64,000 nt of DNA from Maricurvus nonylphenolicus (GTDB lineage Bacteria > Pseudomonadota > Gammaproteobacteria > Pseudomonadales > Cellvibrionaceae): contig NZ_AP031498.1 of NCBI RefSeq assembly GCF_042854845.1, forward strand, positions 1,054,001-1,118,000. Direction: 5' to 3'. Each line of letters opens with the position of its first letter. The first letter of the stretch is position 1. A program made the translations under genes and the position numbers. Shown here in pieces: positions 8,586 to 17,616 of this stretch. The notes under the pieces are model-generated. The model was not told where the DNA came from and searched no databases. It saw nothing but the letters and a program-made list of their open reading frames with translations.

Positions 8586-9139
8586 AGATGGTTGTGCGTG
8601 TATTTATATTGTTATTAAGTTTAGTGACTGTCTCGGCATGTCAGGCGACAACTGTAAAGGATGAAACTGTGAGTAAAGAATTTATAAATCTGTTTGATTA
8701 CGAGATCCAAAACCGTGCCTTTGCGCTGGCAAGTATGGAAGCATTGGTTCGTACTGGCGATGTTAACCCTAACCTGGAATTCTTTAAGGCTTACCTGGAA
8801 CTGGAGAAGCTGAACCAAAAGAAATTTTCGCCTGTTGCCAGTAAGCACCAATTGAGTGTTGAGCCAAGGTGGTGGACAAGAACGCGAACCCGGCTGGGGA
8901 TGTGTATGAGCAATATAATGCCTGAAACATCGCTGAAGGTTATCCACAAAGCAACGGTAAAGTATGTAGCCCAATTACAGGCGCTTGAGGCGGTATCGCC
9001 TGAGCAGGATAAAGCGTTTTTTGCCTACGTTGTCGCTCAAGAGCAGGCACAGGCCGATGCGGTTGGCTTATTGTTAGCCGGTGAGCCTGATCAAGGTACC
9101 GCTTTATTGACGCAATTTATTGCAGAAAATGCTCAGTAA
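8582..9139 (+). CDS. lipoprotein of unknown function
   Basis: A 185-residue protein with a type II signal peptide ending in the lipobox VSAC (Cys20), so it is lipidated and lacks Asp at +2, which favours the outer membrane. The mature part is mostly helical with no recognised domain. The start overlaps the previous stop (ATGA), giving translational coupling; an internal ATG two codons later is possible. A strong terminator follows. It is the last gene of the AraC-operator unit that starts at 6205. Confidence 0.72.
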   Translation: MKMVVRVFILLLSLVTVSACQATTVKDETVSKEFINLFDYEIQNRAFALASMEALVRTGDVNPNLEFFKAYLELEKLNQKKFSPVASKHQLSVEPRWWTRTRTRLGMCMSNIMPETSLKVIHKATVKYVAQLQALEAVSPEQDKAFFAYVVAQEQAQADAVGLLLAGEPDQGTALLTQFIAENAQ

Positions 9140-9160
9140 AGCCATTTGAATTCTCTCTTC

Positions 9161-9185
9161 AGGGGCTGCTCGGCCCCTTTTTTTG
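9161..9185 (+). terminator. rho-independent terminator
   Basis: AGGGGC (9161-9166) pairs with GCCCCT (9173-9178) across a TGCTCG loop and runs into seven or eight T. It closes the 6205-9139 operon and separates it from the TonB receptor's own control region. Confidence 0.88.
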
Positions 9186-9204
9186 TACTTGGGGAAACTG
9201 CTGC

Positions 9205-9241
9205 TGTCTGAAGATGTCAATTTGGCCGTCTGAAGATGCCA
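9205..9241 (+). promoter_or_regulatory. AraC-type operator, copy 2
   Basis: Half-sites TGTCTGAAGATGTCA (9205-9219) and CGTCTGAAGATGCCA (9227-9241) are direct repeats 22 nt apart with a 7-nt ATTTGGC spacer. Twelve of 15 bases match between the first half here and the second half of the copy at 6049-6063, and the second halves of the two copies differ at one base. A -10-like TATTGC follows at 9251-9256, and a separate, better TATAAT lies at 9330-9335 with a poor -35. The site controls the TonB receptor at 9356, by inference together with the 6205 unit. Confidence 0.75.
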
Positions 9242-9355
9242 TGCCGACAGTATTGCTTTTCTTTACAGTGTTACTCAGCAAGAGTTGTCAATAACAAGCG
9301 GCTACTGCAGAGAGTTATTCAGAAAATACTATAATAACTATTGGAGAGTTAAGAC

Positions 9356-11740
9356 ATGAACAATGGTGTATTTCCATACAAATGGACATCCCTGGCCCTA
9401 GGGATGGCTATGTTGCCTATGGCGGGTCAGGCCCAAGAGTTTGCACTGGAAGAAATCGTCGTTACCGCACAAAAACGTGAACAAAGTTTACAGGATGTTC
9501 CTCTATCGGTTCAGGCGTTGAGTGCTGATCAGCTAGAGCAGAATGCGGTAAGTTCCATTTCCGATATCAGTAACCTGGCCCCAGGTGTATCGTTCAGTAA
9601 TATTGACGATGGTGGCAATCTGGCTATTCGCGGTGTGGGTACCGAAGCTCTGGGTGTCGGCCTTGAGCAGAGTACGGCCATTTATATTGATGGTGTATAC
9701 CAACCTGATATCTCCGCCATAGCCGATCTGGCCGATATTGCCCAGGTTGAGGTCCTGCGAGGCCCGCAGGGTACCATCTTTGGTCGCAACGCCGCGGCCG
9801 GTGCCATCAGTATCAGAACCAATGCGCCTACGGATGTTGTTGAAGGTTCGGTTAAGATTGGCGCTGGATCTGATGATCTGCGCACTGTCCAGGGGGTATT
9901 AAACCTACCTATTTCAGACACACTGTTGACCCGCACCAGTGTTACCTATCGTGAGCGCGATGGTTGGCAAACCAATACCGATATGCCAAATGGCCCAAAT
10001 CTTTATGAACAGGATAAGCACAGTATTCGATCGCGTATTCAATGGTTGGCCTCAGATGATGTCACCGTTGAGCTAAGCCTCGATCATGCCAAACAGGACG
10101 GTACCGCAGGTGGTCTGGTTATTGAAGAAGTGGGCACGCTTGATCCTGGTGCAGGATTTAGTACAACCCACAAACTGGATGGCAGCTCAGCTTCCGGTAG
10201 CGGTACCTACAATGACGCTCTGGGAAATCTTATTGCCTTAAAACCAACACTCGAACGTGAAATTAACGGTGTTGCCGTTAATGTGGAGTGGGATATTAAT
10301 GACGAGTATTCGCTATTGTCGACGACGTCATACCGTTATTCTTCTGAGTATGGTGCTGATACTGTCGGTGGTAACTTTTCTGTAGCGGCGGGTTCAATAC
10401 CTTTTACCACAGGCTATGTGGGCTATGCCGAATCAAAGTTCAGGACCTATAGTCAGGAATTTCGCCTGAGTTATAGTGACGAAAGTATCGATTGGTTTGT
10501 GGGTGCGAACTATTACACCAGTAAAGCGCAGGAAGGTCTTAACTATGCATTGCCGGCCGTCGGTTGGGCGTATTACGCCGCGTCTGGCGGTACCACGCCT
10601 GGAGATTTAGCGCTGGGTACTCTCGGAGCCGCGCAGAACTACAGTAATGTCACAACCGATAGTTACGCTCTCTTTGGTGATGTGATTTTTCAACTCACTG
10701 AAAAGTTAAATATGACCGTGGGTGCGCGTTATTCCTACGACGAAAAAGAAGTCGATTGGGATGATGTTCAGCAAACTGCAGGTCAAACGCCTGGTGCAGA
10801 GCAGCTCTTCTACCCAAATATTGTTAACGGCATTACTCAAGACGGTACTAACCGACTGGCAGAGGGCAAGGATGACTGGAGTGATGTATCGGGTCGTCTG
10901 GTATTTGATTATCAGATCGCCGAGGATGCAACTGTTTATGCCGGCGTTAGTCAGGGTTATAAGTCCGGTGGTTTTAACACCGAGTTATCCTCAGGCGGCG
11001 AACCTGTGGCTTCGTTTGATAAGGAAAAAAGCACAAACTATGAAATGGGTCTGAAGTCCACTTGGATGGATGGTCGTTTATTAGCGAATGCATCGGCTTT
11101 CTTAACCGACTATAAAGATTACCAGTTCCAGGTAGCAGAACCGGGCTCCATTGCTGCCGTTAACCTGGGTGGTGATGCCGAAGTTATGGGCGTTGAGCTG
11201 GAATTTGCTTTTCAGGCGACAGAGAACTTAACGTTAGGCTTAAGCACCAGTTACCTGGATACAGAGTATATGGATGATGTATCGGTATCGGGTGCTGGCG
11301 GTACCGCCTTTGCTGTGAGAAAAGGCCAGGAGCTGGCACGCGCACCGAAGTTCTCCACCATTGCCAGTGCCGATTATCTCTACCCTCTGGGTGATGCTGG
11401 CAATCTGCGCCTGAATGCGACTTACAGTTATTCGGAAAGTTACCGACTGTCGAATGCGGATGTAGAAGGGTTGCAAGGTAATGGCATTGTGTTCGAAGAG
11501 TCGGATCTTATGTCTGGCAGCTACGGTATTCTCAATGCCCGTATCAGCCTGGAATCGGCAGACGAGCGTTGGACCGCTTCAATTTGGGGAACCAACCTGA
11601 CGGATGCCGAATATCGTGATAGCTCAGGGATCAATTATGCAAACACTGTCTATGGTGACCTGGGGGGCACTATGAAGACCTATACGCGTAATGAGCCGCG
11701 TATGGTAGGTGTTGACTTCTCTTACGCTTTTGGTGGTTAA
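9356..11740 (+). CDS. TonB-dependent outer-membrane receptor
   Basis: A 794-residue outer-membrane transporter that imports a scarce substrate with TonB energy. A signal peptide (about 1-26, ending GQA) precedes the TonB-box region EEIVVTAQKREQSLQDVPLS. The plug carries the usual LRGPQGTIFGRNAAAGAISI motif and the barrel ends in a terminal aromatic strand (VDFSYAFGG). A GGAG ribosome site lies 9 nt before ATG. An AraC-type operator and a terminator of the preceding operon lie upstream, and a hairpin lies downstream. The shared operator suggests it brings in the substrate of the Tat-exported FAD enzyme encoded upstream; this is inference. Confidence 0.93.
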   Translation: MNNGVFPYKWTSLALGMAMLPMAGQAQEFALEEIVVTAQKREQSLQDVPLSVQALSADQLEQNAVSSISDISNLAPGVSFSNIDDGGNLAIRGVGTEALGVGLEQSTAIYIDGVYQPDISAIADLADIAQVEVLRGPQGTIFGRNAAAGAISIRTNAPTDVVEGSVKIGAGSDDLRTVQGVLNLPISDTLLTRTSVTYRERDGWQTNTDMPNGPNLYEQDKHSIRSRIQWLASDDVTVELSLDHAKQDGTAGGLVIEEVGTLDPGAGFSTTHKLDGSSASGSGTYNDALGNLIALKPTLEREINGVAVNVEWDINDEYSLLSTTSYRYSSEYGADTVGGNFSVAAGSIPFTTGYVGYAESKFRTYSQEFRLSYSDESIDWFVGANYYTSKAQEGLNYALPAVGWAYYAASGGTTPGDLALGTLGAAQNYSNVTTDSYALFGDVIFQLTEKLNMTVGARYSYDEKEVDWDDVQQTAGQTPGAEQLFYPNIVNGITQDGTNRLAEGKDDWSDVSGRLVFDYQIAEDATVYAGVSQGYKSGGFNTELSSGGEPVASFDKEKSTNYEMGLKSTWMDGRLLANASAFLTDYKDYQFQVAEPGSIAAVNLGGDAEVMGVELEFAFQATENLTLGLSTSYLDTEYMDDVSVSGAGGTAFAVRKGQELARAPKFSTIASADYLYPLGDAGNLRLNATYSYSESYRLSNADVEGLQGNGIVFEESDLMSGSYGILNARISLESADERWTASIWGTNLTDAEYRDSSGINYANTVYGDLGGTMKTYTRNEPRMVGVDFSYAFGG

Positions 11741-11772
11741 AGGCCAGTTGAGAGGTTTAAGTCGTTAATGAT

Positions 11773-11805
11773 ACAGACAGGGGATTAGGTTAATCCCCTG
11801 TCTGT
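11773..11805. terminator. bidirectional hairpin between convergent genes
   Basis: A perfect 15-bp stem (ACAGACAGGGGATTA at 11773-11787 with its complement at 11791-11805) and a GGT loop lie between the TonB receptor and the convergent AraC gene. There is no long T-run, but the position and strength support termination in both directions. Confidence 0.75.
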
Positions 11806-11816
11806 TATCGATTAAT

Positions 11817-12836
11817 TTACGCCGCGTGTGATTTTCTGAACTGTAACGGGCTCATACCCTCGTTGCGTTTAAAGACGCGCACAAAGGCACTTGATTCCGA
11901 ATAGCCCAGTTCTTGGGCGATATCAGTGACTTTGGCATCTGACTTTAACAGTGCCTCCTTCGCCATCTCCATAATCAAATCAATACGCAGGCTGTTAAAG
12001 TTAAACCCCAGTTGATTTAATTGGCGGTGCAGTGTGCGGCTGGTCATATTTAACTGCTTGGCCAGTGCTTCCATATCAAACGCTTCATTGGTTAATTGGG
12101 CGCGAAGCTGAAGACGTACATAGCCGAGAAAATCATGTCGTTCCTCAATATCTGCTAATAGCCTGTTGGCTTGCGCGGTCATAACAGGAAGCAGTTCCGG
12201 GGTAGCAGAGTTCAGCGTTAGCTCGAACAATGAGCGTTCAAACCAGAAGCTGTTATGCGCTTGATTAAAGAAGAGATTAGAGCCAAAAAGGTTTGCGTAA
12301 TCATTCTCAGGCTCTATGACTGAATGGGCAAAGCAGGTCTTAACCGGGTGCCAAAGATTCTTGGTAAAGGTTTGAATAGTATCGATCATGACGCCCATGG
12401 CAAACTCTGCAGCATGGGATGTTAACTCAACGTCGTCGATGCTTGTGGTAAATCTCGCTTCAATCAGGTCGTCGTCATCGATAAATTGAAACTCAGACCC
12501 CGTCATAATAATACGTTGGTAGCGTTGCAGTAATTTACAAAATTCACCGAAGTTGGATGAGCAAGTATATAAAAAGCCGATGACGCCAAACTGGGAGGTA
12601 TCATGGTTCTCTGCCATCCATAGGCCCAGATGTGGCATTTGAAAGCGATCAGCAGCCCATTCCACCAGTTTGAGGTAGGCAATCTGAGGCATATTGCCTT
12701 GTTCATCAAGCAGTGTATCGGGGTCCATATTTACAACTGCAGCCAGTTCGGCGATATCCACTTTATGGCTATCAAAAAAATCCATCAGCCAGGCTGGCTG
12801 GATAGTGTCTTGCCTATACTTATCAATTGAATTCAC
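11817..12836 (-). CDS. AraC-family transcriptional regulator (arabinose-binding-type N-domain)
   Basis: About 339 residues from a GTG at 12836; an upstream TTG at 12917 and an ATG at 12785 are alternatives. The N-terminal two-thirds resembles the ligand-sensing domain of the OruR/VqsM-type subgroup (for example LVEWAADRFQMPHLGLWMAE). The C-terminal pair of helix-turn-helix motifs is clear: ALAKQLNMTSRTLHRQLN and DIAQELGYSESSAFVRVFKR, ending GMSPLQFRK. It sits convergent to the TonB receptor and divergent from the FAD dehydrogenase. It is the obvious candidate to bind the paired sites at 6027-6063 and 9205-9241. No matching site was seen in its own promoter region. Confidence 0.88.
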   Translation of the reverse strand: MNSIDKYRQDTIQPAWLMDFFDSHKVDIAELAAVVNMDPDTLLDEQGNMPQIAYLKLVEWAADRFQMPHLGLWMAENHDTSQFGVIGFLYTCSSNFGEFCKLLQRYQRIIMTGSEFQFIDDDDLIEARFTTSIDDVELTSHAAEFAMGVMIDTIQTFTKNLWHPVKTCFAHSVIEPENDYANLFGSNLFFNQAHNSFWFERSLFELTLNSATPELLPVMTAQANRLLADIEERHDFLGYVRLQLRAQLTNEAFDMEALAKQLNMTSRTLHRQLNQLGFNFNSLRIDLIMEMAKEALLKSDAKVTDIAQELGYSESSAFVRVFKRNEGMSPLQFRKSHAA

Positions 12837-12963
12837 ACGCAGTAATCCAATAAAAGGTGAATATGGATGATACTTCAGTATACCTGTAATAGATGGAAAG
12901 GCTATAACTAGATACAATCGTCAATGCCTTATCAAACACTAGCTATCGGTATGGTCATACACT

Positions 12964-14364
12964 ATGAGTCAGGCACAATCTAACGATTATATCCTTGAAT
13001 TACAGCAGCTCTTTGGCACAGAGGCTGTTATACACGGTAATGAGCTCCAGGAGCGGGCCGTCAGTTATTGGAACGCTGCCCCCACCGAGGCGATGGCGCT
13101 GGTAAAACCAGCAACCACAGAGCAAGTCAGTGAGTTACTGCGCTGGAGTTATAAGCACCAGATATCCGTTGTTACCCAAGGCGGATTAACCGGCTGTGTA
13201 GAAGGTTGCGTGGCGGCAGACGATGAAATTATATTGTCGCTGGAGCGTATGAATCACATTGAAGTTATTGATCCTATTGGTGGCACGGCTCAGGTACAAG
13301 CCGGTGTGATACTGGAAACCCTACAGCAGGCGGTTGCCGATCAGCAGTTACGATTCCCGTTGGATTTGGGCGCTCGGGGTTCCTGCACACTGGGTGGTAA
13401 TGCTGCGACCAATGCCGGTGGTATTAATGTGTTGCGTTACGGCATGATGCGCAACCTTGTACTGGGGCTGGAAGCGGTGTTACCCGATGGCACTGTTGTA
13501 TCATCCATGAATCAAATGCTGAAAAATAATTCCGGTTATGACCTCAAGCAGTTGTTTATTGGTACAGAAGGCACGCTGGGTGTAATTACGCGGCTTGTTG
13601 TTCGCTTATTCCCGCAACCGTTAAGTTGTAACAGTGCATTGGTCGCACTGGATTCTTTTGAACAGGTCACCCAGCTATTGAATCATTTACAGCGTGACTT
13701 GGCTGGCGCACTCAGTGCGTTTGAAGTGATGTGGGGTGATTATATTCAGCGGGTAACCCAACCGGGTTGGCACAAATCGCCGATGTCTAGCGATTACAGT
13801 TTTTATGTCATGTTGGAAGCAGAAGGTGCAGATCCTGACACAGATGGAGCGCGTTTTTCTACATTGCTAGAACAGTCTTTGGAAGACGGTATTATCGTTG
13901 ATGCGGTGTTACCAAAAAGCGAACTAGAGCGACGGCAGTTATGGGACATCCGCGAAAACTTTGAGGCGCTTTATCAACAGCCGCCTACATTTCTCTATGA
14001 CATCAGTTTGCCTATTAAAGATATGGCAGCTTATGTCGCACAGGTAAAAGAGCGACTGCAGGAACGTTGGCCCGAATCAGAATGTTCAGTGTTGGGCCAT
14101 ATGGCTGATGGAAACTTACATCTATTTATAAGTCCACTTTGTGAGGGTGAAAGAAGTCATTTACATCACCAGGCAGATGAGGATGTTTATGAACCACTGC
14201 GTCAATTTGAGGGGGCAGTTTCAGCCGAGCACGGTATTGGTCTGGAGAAAAAGGCCTGGTTGGGCCATAGCCGCAGTCGGGCTGAAGTAGAGCTTATGCG
14301 CGCATTGAAGAAAACCCTGGATCCGCTGTCGCTATTAAATCCTGGCCGGGTTTTTGATCTGTAA
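12964..14364 (+). CDS. GlcD/D-2-hydroxyglutarate dehydrogenase-like FAD-linked oxidase
   Basis: A 466-residue cytoplasmic flavoprotein that oxidises a 2-hydroxy acid to the 2-oxo acid. The FAD-binding type 4 domain is seen in VVTQGGLTGCVEG, FPLDLGARGSCTLGGNAATN, NNSGYDLKQLFIGTEGTLG (about residues 60-215). The FAD-oxidase C domain ends with the metal-binding HMADGNLHLFI and the signature SAEHGIGLEKK, with LLNPGRVF at the end. D-lactate, glycolate or D-2-hydroxyglutarate are possible substrates. It starts 127 bp from the divergent AraC gene's preferred start, which links it to that regulon. glyA follows in the same direction after 114 bp. Confidence 0.87.
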   Translation: MSQAQSNDYILELQQLFGTEAVIHGNELQERAVSYWNAAPTEAMALVKPATTEQVSELLRWSYKHQISVVTQGGLTGCVEGCVAADDEIILSLERMNHIEVIDPIGGTAQVQAGVILETLQQAVADQQLRFPLDLGARGSCTLGGNAATNAGGINVLRYGMMRNLVLGLEAVLPDGTVVSSMNQMLKNNSGYDLKQLFIGTEGTLGVITRLVVRLFPQPLSCNSALVALDSFEQVTQLLNHLQRDLAGALSAFEVMWGDYIQRVTQPGWHKSPMSSDYSFYVMLEAEGADPDTDGARFSTLLEQSLEDGIIVDAVLPKSELERRQLWDIRENFEALYQQPPTFLYDISLPIKDMAAYVAQVKERLQERWPESECSVLGHMADGNLHLFISPLCEGERSHLHHQADEDVYEPLRQFEGAVSAEHGIGLEKKAWLGHSRSRAEVELMRALKKTLDPLSLLNPGRVFDL

Positions 14365-14432
14365 TAAGCTATAAGCAATATAAATAATCATATTTGAACT
14401 ATTGATTTATCAAATCCCTGTCGGCTGCGTAA

Positions 14433-14475
14433 GATTCTTCTTAATGTGAGAGTGAGCCGTACCAGGAGAAGAATC
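14433..14475 (+). promoter_or_regulatory. hairpin occluding the glyA ribosome site
   Basis: GATTCTTCT (14433-14441) is perfectly complementary to AGAAGAATC (14467-14475), a 9-bp stem with a 25-nt loop. The 3' arm overlaps the AGGAGAAG ribosome site of glyA, whose ATG starts at 14479. In mRNA this fold would hide part of the Shine-Dalgarno sequence. That it regulates is inference. Confidence 0.5.
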
Positions 14476-14478
14476 CCC

Positions 14479-15750
14479 ATGTTCAATAGTAACGATGCCA
14501 TAGCCGATTTTGATCCCCAGCTGTGGGCAGCCATTGAGGGTGAAACCCGGCGTCAGGAAGAACATATCGAACTGATTGCCTCTGAAAACTACACCAGCCC
14601 TTTGGTGATGGAGGCTCAGGGCACACAACTAACCAACAAATACGCCGAGGGTTATCCGGGCAAGCGTTACTACGGTGGTTGTGAGCATGTCGATGTGGTG
14701 GAGCAGCTGGCGATAGACCGTGCCAAAGCACTGTTCAATGCTGATTATGCCAACGTGCAACCACACTCTGGTTCCCAGGCTAACGCCGCTGTTTATATGG
14801 CGTTGTTACAACCGGGTGATACGTTTCTTGGTCTTTCCCTGGATCACGGTGGACACCTAACCCATGGTGCCAAACCCAACTTTTCCGGCAAGATATACAA
14901 CGCAATTCAGTATGGTTTAAATCCCGAAACCGGTGAAATTGATTACGATCAGGTTGAAGCTTTAGCATTAGCGCATAAACCGAAAATGATCGTTGCCGGT
15001 TTCTCTGCCTATTCCCGCGTGATGGATTGGCAGCGCTTCCGCGATATTGCCGATAGCGTGGGAGCTTATCTGTTCGTTGATATGGCTCACGTGGCGGGTT
15101 TGGTCGCAGCGGGCCTTTACCCAAATCCGGTAGGTATTGCCGATGTGGTAACCATCACTACCCACAAAACCTTGCGCGGCCCACGTGGCGGTCTGATCCT
15201 GGCGAAAAATAATGCTGAACTGGAAAAGAAATTTAACTCATTAATCTTTCCTGGCATTCAAGGCGGTCCCTTAATGCATGTTATTGCCGGTAAGGCGGTA
15301 GCCTTGCAAGAAGCTTTACAGCCGGATTTTAAAACCTACCAACAGCAAGTCGTAGCCAATGCGCGGGCTATGGCAAATGCCATGCAGGCCCGTGGTTACA
15401 ATATTGTATCCGGTGGTACAGACAACCATCTGTTTTTGGTGGATCTGATCGATAAGGGCATTACCGGTAAAGCTGCCGATGCCGCGTTGGGCGAAGCGAA
15501 TATCACGGTTAATAAAAATACGGTTCCCAATGATCCTCAATCACCTTTTGTGACCAGTGGTATTCGAATCGGCACGCCAGCAATCACTTCTCGAGGGATG
15601 AAGGAAACAGAGGTAGAGCTGTTAGCTGAATGGATCTGTGATGTGCTGGATGGAGTTAGTCGCCCAGGTGTAGAGTTAGAAGAAGTGATCAGTACGACTA
15701 AGAAAAATGTACTGCAACTTTGTGCGGACTTCCCTGTATACAGGAAATAA
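14479..15750 (+). CDS. glyA: serine hydroxymethyltransferase
   Basis: Interconverts serine plus tetrahydrofolate and glycine plus 5,10-methylene-THF with PLP. The 423 residues align end to end with the family: ELIASENYTSPLVMEAQGT, NKYAEGYPGKRYYGG, NVQPHSGSQAN, and the PLP-lysine motif TTHKTLRGPRGG with Lys230. ATG 14479 is preferred over a GTG at 14446 because it has AGGAGAAG upstream and gives the family's usual N-terminus. Its location behind an FAD dehydrogenase and inside an AraC-linked cluster, rather than with nrdR/rib genes, suggests a possible second, catabolic copy that feeds or drains glycine; that is inference. Its stop lies 13 bp from the convergent gene. Confidence 0.96.
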   Translation: MFNSNDAIADFDPQLWAAIEGETRRQEEHIELIASENYTSPLVMEAQGTQLTNKYAEGYPGKRYYGGCEHVDVVEQLAIDRAKALFNADYANVQPHSGSQANAAVYMALLQPGDTFLGLSLDHGGHLTHGAKPNFSGKIYNAIQYGLNPETGEIDYDQVEALALAHKPKMIVAGFSAYSRVMDWQRFRDIADSVGAYLFVDMAHVAGLVAAGLYPNPVGIADVVTITTHKTLRGPRGGLILAKNNAELEKKFNSLIFPGIQGGPLMHVIAGKAVALQEALQPDFKTYQQQVVANARAMANAMQARGYNIVSGGTDNHLFLVDLIDKGITGKAADAALGEANITVNKNTVPNDPQSPFVTSGIRIGTPAITSRGMKETEVELLAEWICDVLDGVSRPGVELEEVISTTKKNVLQLCADFPVYRK

Positions 15751-15763
15751 TGAGATCTGTGAG

Positions 15764-16567
15764 TTATTGACGAATACCGTATTTTTCTAATAACTCCGCA
15801 TAGCGACCAGACTGGACAAGTTCTAAATAGGTCTTGTCCAGTTGGTCGACATAGAATTGCGCTTTGGGATGGCTAGGTGAGAAGACCACAGTCTCTGAAT
15901 ATAGCGTGTTTCCACAGCCTGATTTTCGTAGGCGATCTTGCCAATTGTTTTTCTTGATCAAGTAGTCTGCCGCGAGGTTTGGCAGAAAACTAGTGTCAAT
16001 TCTGCCGCTCAAGATCATTTGTAACATCCTCAATTCAATAGAGCTGGCTCCAGGTGCGAGGTAGAGAACTTGGTCGCCTAGCTCTTCTAATTTTTTCTCA
16101 ATCTTCTGGCTGTTGTAGTAGCGCACCATACCAATCTTTACCTCATCCAGTGAAGAAAGATCATCAGGGTTATATCGCCATGTGGAATTCGGCAATGTAT
16201 AAGTGCAGGCTTTCGAATGAATTCTAAAATGCTTTGGATACACCAGATTGAAATTAGGATCTTCTTCCTCAGTCGCCATGGCCGTCGTTGTTCCTTCCTG
16301 GGTTTGCTGTAGGCCTCGCATAAAGGGCATTTCTTCATATAGAAGTGTATAGGTTGGCGAGGGGAAGGCGATTTCCATCACGTCTACTGCAAGGCCGCCT
16401 GGTTTGGCTTGATTGATAATGCAGGTAATAGGGCAGTATTCGTTAACGGCAACGGTAATGGTTTCTGCTTGTACTGTATTAGCAGACAGTACGGTAGATA
16501 TGATCAGAGCCACGGAAGAAAGGCGGTGATATATTTTCAGGGTAATCTGTTTCAAGCAAGAAACCAT
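15764..16567 (-). CDS. periplasmic substrate-binding protein (SBP_bac_3 type)
   Basis: A 267-residue exported protein from ATG 16567; upstream non-ATG codons extend the frame to 16684 but the extension is not signal-like. A signal peptide (residues 1 to about 35, ending VQAE) precedes a type 3 solute-binding fold: TITVAVNEYCPITC, GLAVDVMEIAF, then YNSQKIEKKLEELG and the end FYVDQLDKTYLELVQSGRYAELLEKYG. This family binds amino acids or acts as a sensor. No permease or ATPase gene is nearby, so it is an orphan. It is divergent from a similar gene at 16741. Confidence 0.83.
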   Translation of the reverse strand: MVSCLKQITLKIYHRLSSVALIISTVLSANTVQAETITVAVNEYCPITCIINQAKPGGLAVDVMEIAFPSPTYTLLYEEMPFMRGLQQTQEGTTTAMATEEEDPNFNLVYPKHFRIHSKACTYTLPNSTWRYNPDDLSSLDEVKIGMVRYYNSQKIEKKLEELGDQVLYLAPGASSIELRMLQMILSGRIDTSFLPNLAADYLIKKNNWQDRLRKSGCGNTLYSETVVFSPSHPKAQFYVDQLDKTYLELVQSGRYAELLEKYGIRQ

Positions 16568-16740
16568 ATAATATGTAGGCCTGATTATATAAAGGTTACA
16601 AGTAACGCTAGTGATATAGCGCTTTCTTCTATTGGACGTGAGAGGTAGCTTTGTACACAGCCCCCGTTCTGCTAAGTATATCAAATACCTTCTTTCCCCC
16701 TGCTAATATTAGTTAGTGAATTCTGTTCAGGCATTTCCTC

Positions 16741-17499
16741 ATGAAGGTTCTGTATGTATTTATATTCTTGCTTGCGAGTTGTACCGCAGGTGCTTCTACT
16801 ATAACCGTCCTTACACATAATGCTGAAGATTCTTTATTTAGAGATGAGGATGGTGAAACTAAAGGGATAAAGCATTCGGGACGCAGGGCTTTTACCTATG
16901 AGTTAGCAAAAGACATGATGCAGCGTATGAATCTTATGGGTGAGATAAAAAATGTTCCTCTATCCAGAGGTTTGCACTTAATCACTCATAAAGATAATTA
17001 CGCTTTGTTTCATGTGGCATGGACCAAGAAAAGAGCCACTAAATTCAAGTGGGTTGGTCCTATCATCAGCAATAAAATGTATATCTATAAAAACAGCAGC
17101 AATATCGTCGAGTCGGCCAGCTTAAATGACCTGGATTTGAATTCCAGGTTTTGCCTGGTGAGACATAGCATTACCAGTGAGATAGTTGCCGCCCATGGGA
17201 TGAGGAATATTGTAAAGGCTACTAACTATAAATCATGCTTTAAAATGCTAGCGGCTGGGCGAGTGGACTACACCTCTATAGCGGATAACGACTTCAACTG
17301 GTTGAAGTCAAAGCTAACGCCATCTTCATTGCATCAAATACAAAGAACAAATGTCATGCTGGGAGAAACAGAAGGCTTTATCGCCTTTTCTAAAAATGTA
17401 TCTGATGATGAGATTGATCGATGGCAAGCAAGCCTGGATCACATAAAAGCTTCAGGTAGATATCAGCAGCTAGTGGATGAGTTTCTGTATGGGGAGTAG
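16741..17499 (+). CDS. periplasmic substrate-binding protein-like
   Basis: A 252-residue exported protein, signal peptide about 1-18 (MKVLYVFIFLLASCTAGAST). The body resembles SBP_bac_3: ITVLTHN, FTYELAKDMMQRMN, VPLSRGLHLIT, then the typical tail IDRWQASLDHIKASGRYQQLVDEFL. The gene is divergent from the 15764 gene of the same superfamily, about 173 bp apart, so the pair may be coregulated. Again no transport genes are adjacent. The role (sensing or binding a small ligand in the periplasm) is not defined. Confidence 0.78.
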   Translation: MKVLYVFIFLLASCTAGASTITVLTHNAEDSLFRDEDGETKGIKHSGRRAFTYELAKDMMQRMNLMGEIKNVPLSRGLHLITHKDNYALFHVAWTKKRATKFKWVGPIISNKMYIYKNSSNIVESASLNDLDLNSRFCLVRHSITSEIVAAHGMRNIVKATNYKSCFKMLAAGRVDYTSIADNDFNWLKSKLTPSSLHQIQRTNVMLGETEGFIAFSKNVSDDEIDRWQASLDHIKASGRYQQLVDEFLYGE

Positions 17500-17563
17500 A
17501 AATGTGACACTTTTGTTACTGTTGATGCAAATCAATAGCGCTTAACATTTATTTGCAAAAGTA

Positions 17564-17585
17564 GATGCGAGTCATTATCATTCGC
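17564..17585 (+). promoter_or_regulatory. probable Fur box
   Basis: The minus-strand reading contains GAATGATAATGACTCGCAT, close to the Fur consensus built from GATAAT repeats. It is centred about 43 nt before the start of the TonB receptor at 17617 and would overlap its promoter. Iron-dependent repression of this receptor and the redoxin behind it is the simplest reading. Confidence 0.6.
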
Positions 17586-17616
17586 GGTTTTTAGAATCCT
17601 GTATCGGAGAAGACGG

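Noticed and set aside
12837..12963. AraC half-site in the divergent AraC/FAD-dehydrogenase promoter region
   Set aside because: GGATGATACTTCAG resembles the reverse of the half-site only loosely, with several mismatches and no paired copy.
14365..14478. glycine riboswitch before glyA
   Set aside because: No aptamer-like conserved core was found; the only structure is the hairpin over the ribosome site.
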